A stretch of DNA of 5,194 bases from positions 1 through 5,194 of the forward strand of contig WQWG01000054.1 in assembly GCA_009785435.1 (NCBI GenBank). Direction: 5' to 3'. Within the stretch, counting starts at the first letter, position 1; every line of letters begins with the position of its first letter. This DNA is from Clostridiales bacterium. Its GTDB lineage: Bacteria > Bacillota > Clostridia > Peptostreptococcales > Anaerovoracaceae. Shown here in pieces: positions 1 through 5,194 of the stretch. The notes under the pieces were generated by a model. That model saw nothing but the letters and a program-made list of their open reading frames with translations. It was not told where the DNA came from and made no database searches. The translations under genes were made by a program, and so were the position numbers.

Positions 1-498
1 CAAAATACGCGCATCGTTGATTCAACCATCGGCGATCATACAGAAATTCAAAGTTCGGTCGTGATGGAAAGCAAAATCGGAAACAATGCGACCATCGGGC
101 CGTTTGCGCACATCAGGCCGGACAGCAATATCGGAGACAATTGTAAGGTTGGGTCGTTTGTCGAAGTGAAAAATTCGAACATGGCAAACGGGGCAAAAGC
201 GCCGCACCTTGCGTATATAGGAGACGCGGACATCGGGCGAGACGTGAATCTGGCCTGTGGTGTCGTGTTTGTCAATTACAACGGAAGTCAAAAATTCCGC
301 TCGGTCGTGAAAGACGGGGCGTTTGTAGGATGCAACGTCAACGTTGTGTCGCCGGTCGTCATCGAAGAAGATGCGTATATTGCCGCAGGCAGTACCGTCA
401 CGAAAGATGTTCCGGCGGGCGCGCTTTGCGTTGCGAGAGAGAGAGAACATATTATCAAAGGATGGGTCGCGAAAAAAGGGATCCTAAAGAAGAAGTAG
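1..498 (+). CDS. glmU: GlmU, C-terminal acetyltransferase domain (5' end outside window)
   Basis: Bifunctional GlmU acetylates glucosamine-1-phosphate with acetyl-CoA and then uridylylates it, giving UDP-GlcNAc for peptidoglycan in the cytoplasm. Only the last 165 residues are here; the frame is open from base 1 and ends at TAG 496-498. About 294 residues, including the whole uridylyltransferase domain, lie upstream. The visible part is a hexapeptide-repeat left-handed beta-helix (IGPFAHIRP, IGDNCKVGSFVEVK, YIGDADIG). Aligned by eye to E. coli GlmU with a constant offset of 294, window residues R39, K57, H69, Y72, N83, N92, Y93, K98 and R146 match R333, K351, H363 (catalytic base), Y366, N377, N386, Y387, K392 and R440. 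The acetyl-CoA site therefore looks intact, although ACG replaces the E. coli GAG and NYNG replaces NYDG. The tail is short and Lys-rich. The GTG/ATG codons at 61 and 64 are internal. It is the first visible gene of the glmU-prs-pth-mfd cluster. Confidence 0.96.
   Translation, partial: QNTRIVDSTIGDHTEIQSSVVMESKIGNNATIGPFAHIRPDSNIGDNCKVGSFVEVKNSNMANGAKAPHLAYIGDADIGRDVNLACGVVFVNYNGSQKFRSVVKDGAFVGCNVNVVSPVVIEEDAYIAAGSTVTKDVPAGALCVAREREHIIKGWVAKKGILKKK
435..446 (+). repeat. (GA)6 dinucleotide tract inside glmU
   Basis: Six uninterrupted GA units encode the A-R-E-R-E stretch that includes the Arg matching E. coli GlmU R440. The tract lies about 50 bases before the stop codon. It is a short simple repeat; no function is implied. 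Confidence 0.8.
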
Positions 499-516
499 AT
501 AACGTACCGGATGAAA

Positions 517-523
517 AAAGGAG
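517..523 (+). promoter_or_regulatory. Ribosome binding site of prs
   Basis: AAAGGAG is a strong Shine-Dalgarno match ending 10 bases before the ATG at 534. It sits in the 35-base glmU-prs gap and decides the prs start: the same frame is open upstream through glmU (from 330), but only this ATG has an SD and gives the family's usual N-terminus. The ATG at 511 is in another frame. Confidence 0.85.
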
Positions 524-533
524 TAGATTTACA

Positions 534-1490
534 ATGAATGGTGGCATATTTTCAGATTATAAGATATTTGCAGGCAATGCGCACAGGGATCTTGCAGAGG
601 AAATTGCGTCAATTATGGGCAAACCGCTTGCAAAATCAAATGTGAATTGTTTCAGTGACGGCGAGATTCGTGTGGACTTGTACGAAATGGTCAGAGGGCT
701 TGACTGTTACATCGTCCAGCCGACATGTGACCCCGTGAACAACAATCTGATGGAACTGCTGATTATGATCGATGCCATGAAGCGGGCATCCGCAGGCAGG
801 ATCAACGCGGTCATACCGTATTACGGATACGCGAGGCAGGATCGGAAAGCCAAAGCAAGAGACCCGATCACCGCGAAACTGGTCGCAGACCTGATCGTCG
901 CGGCAGGGGCGGACAGAGTTGTCACAATGGATCTGCACGCCGCACAAATTCAGGGCTATTTTAACATTCCGGTCGATCATCTGCACGGCATGATGGTACT
1001 CGTCAAATACATCAAACAAAAACAACTGGAAGATCTCGTGATCGTATCCCCTGACCACGGCAGCGTCGTCAGAGCCAGAAACATGGCGCAGCCGCTCGAT
1101 TGCCCCATTGCGATCGTCGACAAAAGGCGGGACAAACCAAACCAATCGGAGGTCATGAACGTCATCGGAAGCATCGAGGGCAAGACTGCGATCCTGGTGG
1201 ATGACATCATCGATACGGCAGGAAGCATCACGAACGCGGCAAACGCGCTGATGGAAAGAGGCGCAAAGGACGTGTACGCATGTGTGACACACCCTGTGTT
1301 ATCCGGCCAGGCCATCGAGCGAATCGAAAATTCGGTGATCAAAGAACTGGTCGTATTGAACACGATCCCGGTTCCGAAAGAAAAACGCCCCGATAAAATC
1401 AAGATGCTGTCCGTAGCGCCGCTGTTTGCTGAAGCGATGCTTCGCATCTTTTCAAATGATTCGATCAGCAAGCTATTTGATGACAAATGA
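534..1490 (+). CDS. prs: Ribose-phosphate pyrophosphokinase (PRPP synthase, class I)
   Basis: Transfers pyrophosphate from ATP to ribose-5-phosphate, making PRPP for purine, pyrimidine, NAD, His and Trp synthesis; a cytosolic, Mg-dependent, usually hexameric enzyme. Length is 318 residues, against about 315-317 for the family. Visible landmarks are FSDGEI near residue 40, the flexible catalytic loop PYYGYARQDRK at about 95-105, DLHAAQIQGYF with H135, the pyrophosphate loop DHGS at 174-177, DKRR with K197 and R199 at the same numbers as the catalytic residues of the B. subtilis enzyme, the ribose-5-phosphate loop DDIIDTAGS at 223-231, and THPVLSG near 252. Two positions differ from the common pattern: Ser177 where Gly is expected in the pyrophosphate loop, and Ser231 for Thr, a mild change. 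The start is fixed by AAAGGAG at 517-523. It follows glmU by 35 bases and its stop overlaps the pth start, so it is almost certainly in the same operon. Family assignment is certain; normal activity with Ser177 is inferred. Confidence 0.98.
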   Translation: MNGGIFSDYKIFAGNAHRDLAEEIASIMGKPLAKSNVNCFSDGEIRVDLYEMVRGLDCYIVQPTCDPVNNNLMELLIMIDAMKRASAGRINAVIPYYGYARQDRKAKARDPITAKLVADLIVAAGADRVVTMDLHAAQIQGYFNIPVDHLHGMMVLVKYIKQKQLEDLVIVSPDHGSVVRARNMAQPLDCPIAIVDKRRDKPNQSEVMNVIGSIEGKTAILVDDIIDTAGSITNAANALMERGAKDVYACVTHPVLSGQAIERIENSVIKELVVLNTIPVPKEKRPDKIKMLSVAPLFAEAMLRIFSNDSISKLFDDK

Positions 1491-1492
1491 TG
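1487..1492 (+). promoter_or_regulatory. Tandem ATGATG start of pth overlapping the prs stop
   Basis: ATG 1487-1489 overlaps the prs TGA at 1488-1490, and a second in-frame ATG occupies 1490-1492. The 20 bases upstream carry no purine-rich SD. This is typical of stop-start reinitiation coupling, by which ribosomes leaving prs would feed pth. Coupling is inferred from the layout. Confidence 0.6.
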
Positions 1493-2083
1493 CACATCAT
1501 CGTTGGACTTGGAAACCCGGGCAAGCGTTATGAAAACACGCGACACAATGCCGGGTTCATAACGATCGACAGGATCGCCGAAAAGTACGGCATTCATGTC
1601 AATAAGATCAAACACAAAGCGCTGGTCGGGGAGGGTATCATCTCCGGCCAAAAAGTTTTGCTTGTCAAGCCGCAGACCTACATGAATCTGTCGGGGGAAT
1701 CCATTCGGGAAATCATCTCTTACTATAAAATAGAGATGGAAAACCTGGTGGTCATCTACGATGACATTGACATTCCGCTTGGACAACTCAGGATCCGCAA
1801 ACAAGGCAGCGCGGGAACGCACAACGGCATGAAGTCGATCATTTACCAGATACAGTCGGACGCGTTTCCGAGGATTCGCATCGGGATCGGAAATGACCGC
1901 CGTGGGGGGCTGATCGGACACGTCATCGGCGGCTTCAAAAAAGAAGAGAAAAAAGAGATCGAAGACGCTGTGGAGCGGGCTGCAAACGCGACAGTCGCTA
2001 TCCTTGAACAAGGCATAGAAAAAACGATGTCCGAATACAATGTAAAGCTTAAACCGACAAGGGAAGAACAGGAAAATGAATAA
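1487..2083 (+). CDS. pth: Peptidyl-tRNA hydrolase
   Basis: Cleaves the ester bond of peptidyl-tRNAs dropped by ribosomes, freeing tRNA for reuse; a small cytosolic monomer, essential in many bacteria. Two ATGs are in frame, at 1487 and 1490. The first gives 198 residues and a classic ATGA overlap with the prs stop; the second gives 197 and the family-like start MHIIVGLGNPG, so it may be the true one. No clear Shine-Dalgarno precedes either, which suggests coupling to prs translation. Numbering from 1490: N9 and catalytic H19 (LGNPG, TRHNAGF), N66 in YMNLSG, D91 in VIYDDIDIP (matching the catalytic-site Asp of E. coli), H111-N112 in GSAGTHNGMKS, and R130 in RIRIGIG. All standard active-site residues are therefore present. 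The C-terminus is charged (KKEEKKEIEDAVE, then REEQENE) and ends at TAA 2081-2083, overlapping mfd by eight bases. Length is normal for the Bacillus/clostridial family. Confidence 0.97.
   Translation: MMHIIVGLGNPGKRYENTRHNAGFITIDRIAEKYGIHVNKIKHKALVGEGIISGQKVLLVKPQTYMNLSGESIREIISYYKIEMENLVVIYDDIDIPLGQLRIRKQGSAGTHNGMKSIIYQIQSDAFPRIRIGIGNDRRGGLIGHVIGGFKKEEKKEIEDAVERAANATVAILEQGIEKTMSEYNVKLKPTREEQENE
2061..2083 (+). promoter_or_regulatory. pth/mfd junction: SD-like GGGAAG and 8-base gene overlap
   Basis: GGGAAG at 2061-2066 lies 9 bases before the mfd ATG at 2076, inside pth; AGGA at 2070-2073 is too close to serve well. mfd begins before the pth stop at 2081-2083. In the mfd frame a TAA at 2043-2045 lies upstream, and no other ATG, GTG or TTG occurs between it and 2076, so this start is forced. 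Confidence 0.6.
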
Positions 2084-5000
2084 AAACAAAATCGTCCATA
2101 TATCAGGGGTTTCAGAAAACAGGATTGCAACCATTGCGGCAAACATCACAAACAACAAAAAATCGCAAGGAATCATCATCGTTTCATCTGAGCTTCGCGC
2201 AAAAAGACTGGCCATTGATCTGTCTTTTTTTGTGCAAAAAAAGATATATGTCATGCCGCCTGATGAAGATGTCTTCTTACGATACGAAGCGAAGAATTAC
2301 GGCATGTTGTTTAAGCGGATCAAAATCTTAAAGGCGCTTGCCACAGGAGAGGAATGCATTGTCGTTGCCCCTGTTTCAGCCGCCATTAAAAAGAACCCAC
2401 CGCACGCGATCTTTCAAACGAACTCCATCAACATTGCCCAAGGCGGACATGTAGATCTTGAGCAGCTCAAGAGAGCATTATCCGGCATCGGATATGAAAG
2501 GGTACCGCTTGTTGAATCGCGTGGACAATTTTCAGTGCGCGGCGGAATCATTGATATTTTTACGGTGGACGCAGACAATCCGCACCGAATCGAGTTGTTT
2601 GATACGGAAGTGGATTCTGTGCGCGAGTTTGATATTGATACGCAGCGTTCGATCCAAAATCTGAAAAGCATAGAGATATTTCCGTCGGAGTTGATGGTCA
2701 ATGACAACAAAGGGTTTGATCAAGCAATTCAAAAAATATCCAAAGAATACGACAAGCATATTGAAAAACTGGAGAAAAGCCAAAAAGCGAGTGAACTGAA
2801 AACACGAATCGAACAATTAAAGAGCAAAAAAAGCCAATTGATCGACTTTTTATCAAATTCGATCAACATTCAATACATGGAAAACTACATCCACTATTTT
2901 TATGACGCACCGGAATATCTATGGGACTACATGGTTTCGGGCGATATCATCATCGATGACCCGGACAGGATCGACGAAGCGCTCCGTGTCAGAGAAAAGG
3001 AAAACAAACACGACTTTGAACTAAATCTTGAACGTGGACTTGCGATCCCAAATGACTTTGAGAATTACTCATCAAAGGCGGACTTCGCGAAAGTATACGA
3101 GCAAGATAACCTCTATATCTGTACGCCATTCCCCAAAGTTCTCGATATACCCGGACGGGTCATCGAAACAAAGCATGTTGAAAGCAGGCAGACGGCCGTA
3201 TTCAACGGCAGGATGGATATGCTTGAAGAAGAGCTCAAACGATATGCAGATTCCGGCTTCGACATCACGATCGTTTGCGCAAACGAAGAGCGAACGACAA
3301 ACATCGAAGACTTCCTCGAGCGGTGCGGCCTGAAAGGGAAAGTAAAAACCGCGATCGGAAGCCTGACGGCCGGAATTGAATTTCCGCTCGAAAAAATCGT
3401 CTATATTTGGGATGGCGATATTTTTACAACGCAGAAATACAGCAGATCGAAGCAAAGAAAGAAACGTTCCAACGCGCAGGTGATCAAAAGCTTTTCAGAC
3501 ATGCAAAAGGGCGATTATGTCGTTCACGAAAACCACGGGATCGGCAAGTTTCTGGGGATCGAGCAGCTTGTCGTCCAAAATGTGAAAAAAGATTATTTGA
3601 AGATCAAATACGGTGGCGAAGATGTGCTTTACGTTCCCGTTGAGCAGATGGACATCATCCAGAAATATGTCGGGGCGGACAGCGACGCGCCGAGAATCAA
3701 TAAACTGTCGGGCGGCGAATGGAAGAAGACAAAAGCAAAAGCGAAAGCGGCCATCGCAAATCTGGCGAGGGAACTCATTGAGCTTTCCGCAAAACGGCAA
3801 GCGACGACCGGGTACGCGTTTTCACACGATACCGTGTGGCAAAAAGAGTTTGAAGATGCATTCCCATATCAAGAGACAGACGACCAGCTCAGGTGCATCG
3901 AAGAAATAAAAGGCGATATGGAACATAAAGTTAAAATGGATCGTTTGCTTTGCGGCGATGTGGGCTTCGGCAAGACGGAAGTTGCGGCAAGAGCGGTGTT
4001 CAAATGCGTCGCGGACGGCAAGCAGGCGGCGATCTTAGTCCCGACGACGATTCTCGCAAGCCAGCATTACAGCACGCTGAAAGACAGGTTTGAACAATTT
4101 CCGTTTGAAGTGGAGATGCTTTCAAGGTTCCGGACTGAAAAGCAGCAGGAGGAGATCGTCAAAAAGCTCGACGCCGGAAGCATCGATGTGATCATCGGCA
4201 CGCATCGAATGTTGTCGGATGATATGCAGTTCAAAGACCTTGGGCTGCTTGTGATCGATGAAGAGCAACGATTTGGCGTTCAGCACAAAGAGAAAATCAA
4301 GAGTTTGAAAGAAAACGTCGACATCCTGACGCTTTCCGCGACGCCGATTCCCCGAACGCTCCACATGTCGCTGGCCGGCATTCGGGATATGAGCCTGATC
4401 GAGGAACCGCCCGGTGAACGATATCCCGTTCAGACGTATGTCCTTGAACAAGAAGATGAAATGATCCGAGAAGCCATCGAAAGAGAACTCGGACGGGGCG
4501 GACAGGTCTTTGTTGTGTACAACAGGGTTCAGGGAATCCATAAAATCGCGCATAAAATCGCGGAACTCGTGCCGGAGGCGAAGATCTCCGTGGGACATGG
4601 ACAGATGAACGAAAGAGCGCTTGAAGATGTCATGCTCGAATTTATCAACGGCGAGACAAATGTACTCGTGTCAACGACGATTATCGAGTCAGGCATCGAC
4701 ATCCCGAATGTAAACACGATGATCATACTGGATTGCGAAAAATTTGGATTGTCGCAACTCTACCAACTTCGCGGCAGAGTCGGGCGCTCAAACCGCATGG
4801 CCTACGCGTATTTGATGTATCAGAAAAATAAGATTCTGACTGAGACCGCGGAAAAGAGGCTCCGGGCGATCAAAGAGTTCACGGAGTTTGGTTCAGGCTT
4901 TAAAGTTGCGATGAAAGATCTGGAAATCAGGGGCGCGGGCAACTTGCTCGGCATGCAGCAGCACGGACACATGATGATGATTGGCTATGAGCTGTATTGC

Positions 5001-5194
5001 AAACTCGTGGATGACGCAGTTCGGGCGCTTGGCGGTGAAGTCGTTAATCCGGACAGGGAAGAAAGCTCGATCGAGTTTGAGGCTTCGGCGTATATTCCCG
5101 AAACCTATATTGCGGATGAGGTGCTCAGACTTCAAATGTATAAAAAAATCGCGTCGATCGTTTCGAAAGAGGACGAGTTTGAAATCATCGATGA
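2076..5194 (+). CDS. mfd: Transcription-repair coupling factor Mfd (3' end outside window)
   Basis: ATP-driven dsDNA translocase that binds RNA polymerase stalled at lesions, pushes it off and recruits UvrA to start nucleotide excision repair. One frame runs unbroken for 1039 codons; about 110-130 residues (most of C-terminal domain D7) are missing. In order: a UvrB-like N-terminal region with no Walker A; the UvrA-contact surface around 148-180, with R155, R171 and F175 matching E. coli R165, R181 and F185; a Lys/Glu-rich helical stretch at 218-265 and variable middle; a basic linker near 457-464; the RNA-polymerase-interacting (CarD-like) domain at about 473-535, with L498 matching E. coli L499; helicase motifs GDVGFGKT (627-634, K633), DEEQ (728-731), SATPIPRT (754-761), STTIIESGIDIP (866-877) and QLYQLRGRVGRS (894-905); and the translocation motif with R952, matching E. 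coli R953. All key residues are present, so a working protein is expected. The N-terminus is roughly 10-30 residues shorter than in E. coli or B. subtilis. Confidence 0.98.
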   Translation, partial: MNKNKIVHISGVSENRIATIAANITNNKKSQGIIIVSSELRAKRLAIDLSFFVQKKIYVMPPDEDVFLRYEAKNYGMLFKRIKILKALATGEECIVVAPVSAAIKKNPPHAIFQTNSINIAQGGHVDLEQLKRALSGIGYERVPLVESRGQFSVRGGIIDIFTVDADNPHRIELFDTEVDSVREFDIDTQRSIQNLKSIEIFPSELMVNDNKGFDQAIQKISKEYDKHIEKLEKSQKASELKTRIEQLKSKKSQLIDFLSNSINIQYMENYIHYFYDAPEYLWDYMVSGDIIIDDPDRIDEALRVREKENKHDFELNLERGLAIPNDFENYSSKADFAKVYEQDNLYICTPFPKVLDIPGRVIETKHVESRQTAVFNGRMDMLEEELKRYADSGFDITIVCANEERTTNIEDFLERCGLKGKVKTAIGSLTAGIEFPLEKIVYIWDGDIFTTQKYSRSKQRKKRSNAQVIKSFSDMQKGDYVVHENHGIGKFLGIEQLVVQNVKKDYLKIKYGGEDVLYVPVEQMDIIQKYVGADSDAPRINKLSGGEWKKTKAKAKAAIANLARELIELSAKRQATTGYAFSHDTVWQKEFEDAFPYQETDDQLRCIEEIKGDMEHKVKMDRLLCGDVGFGKTEVAARAVFKCVADGKQAAILVPTTILASQHYSTLKDRFEQFPFEVEMLSRFRTEKQQEEIVKKLDAGSIDVIIGTHRMLSDDMQFKDLGLLVIDEEQRFGVQHKEKIKSLKENVDILTLSATPIPRTLHMSLAGIRDMSLIEEPPGERYPVQTYVLEQEDEMIREAIERELGRGGQVFVVYNRVQGIHKIAHKIAELVPEAKISVGHGQMNERALEDVMLEFINGETNVLVSTTIIESGIDIPNVNTMIILDCEKFGLSQLYQLRGRVGRSNRMAYAYLMYQKNKILTETAEKRLRAIKEFTEFGSGFKVAMKDLEIRGAGNLLGMQQHGHMMMIGYELYCKLVDDAVRALGGEVVNPDREESSIEFEASAYIPETYIADEVLRLQMYKKIASIVSKEDEFEIID
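2223..2244 (+). repeat. AT-rich perfect inverted repeat in early mfd
   Basis: Nine-base arms (2223-2231 and 2236-2244), made mainly of T7 and A7 runs, flank the 4-base loop GTGC. It encodes S-F-F-V-Q-K-K, about 50 codons into mfd. The stem is almost pure A-T and would be weak in RNA, and no GC-rich stem is present, so it is not called a terminator. Confidence 0.75.
4539..4562 (+). repeat. Perfect 12-bp tandem repeat within mfd
   Basis: CATAAAATCGCG occurs twice back to back, encoding HKIAHKIA (residues 822-829). Aligned by eye to E. coli and B. subtilis Mfd, the segment has no extra residues (E. coli reads QKAAERLA here), so the repeat has not expanded the protein. Confidence 0.9.

Noticed and set aside
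333..346. Inverted repeat CAACGT-CA-ACGTTG in glmU
   Set aside because: Six-base arms with a two-base loop inside conserved coding sequence; no T-run follows and no regulator site is recognised.
426..455. Possible promoter TTGCGT, 18 bases, TATTAT ahead of prs
   Set aside because: The -35 matches only three of six consensus bases and the whole lies in conserved glmU coding sequence. It may be chance; only transcript-start mapping could support it.
330..533. Upstream in-frame extension of prs into glmU
   Set aside because: It overlaps conserved glmU coding sequence, reads as Arg/Cys-rich noise, and the ATG at 534 has a strong SD and the family N-terminus.
636..1292. A 218-codon minus-strand open frame within prs
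   Set aside because: It lies wholly inside prs, has no family signature, and its Asp/Val/His-rich makeup is typical of antisense frames.
977..2254. A 425-codon open frame on the minus strand spanning prs, pth and the start of mfd
   Set aside because: It is antisense to three firmly identified genes, has no recognisable domain, and is rich in Phe/Leu/Ser runs as expected from reversed Lys/Glu codons. It ignores gene boundaries.
3028..3909. Short plus-strand open frames of 78-101 codons overlapping mfd
   Set aside because: They lie in another frame of mfd, are Arg/Ser/Lys-rich, have no domain signature, and the mfd frame is continuous through the region, so they are not signs of a frameshift.
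4962..4982. Three consecutive ATG codons in mfd (HGHMMMIGY)
   Set aside because: The protein length matches B. subtilis at this point, the codons are deep inside mfd, and no new reading frame starts there.

Overview
This is an ordinary chromosomal housekeeping segment from a low-to-mid GC Firmicute, most likely a member of the Clostridia. Four protein genes lie head to tail on the + strand in the order glmU (3' part), prs, pth, mfd (5' part). Order and protein sequences are Firmicute-like. The Mfd tracks the Bacillus type closely (DEEQ helicase box, SNR after the last helicase motif, QQHG in the translocation motif). The Bacillus subtilis genes ctc (between prs and pth) and fin/yabK (between pth and mfd) are absent, which favours a clostridial over a bacilli-type arrangement. 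The assignment to Clostridia is inference; no species marker is present.

Layout: positions 1-498 encode the last 165 residues of GlmU, the left-handed beta-helix acetyltransferase domain. A 35-base gap (499-533) holds only the prs ribosome binding site. Positions 534-1490 encode a full-length 318-residue class I PRPP synthase. pth (1487-2083) begins in an ATGATG that overlaps the prs stop codon, and encodes peptidyl-tRNA hydrolase. mfd starts at 2076, eight bases before pth ends, and runs in one uninterrupted frame through the right edge (1039 complete codons, about 110-130 residues short of the end). There is no terminator, no convincing internal promoter, no RNA gene, no mobile element and no gene-free stretch longer than 35 bases.

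The spacing points to one polycistronic transcript with translational coupling at prs/pth and pth/mfd. GlmU makes UDP-GlcNAc for the cell wall, Prs makes PRPP for nucleotides, His and Trp, Pth recycles peptidyl-tRNAs released from stalled ribosomes, and Mfd removes stalled RNA polymerase and recruits UvrA. They share a growth and maintenance theme rather than a pathway.

I found no undescribed biological system here. The most checkable oddities are a Gly-to-Ser change in the pyrophosphate loop of Prs (residue 177), substitutions in the acetyl-CoA pocket of GlmU, a perfect 12-bp tandem repeat in mfd that does not lengthen the protein, and an AT-only-stem inverted repeat with an in-phase A AAA AAG heptamer near the start of mfd. 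All are low to moderate interest.
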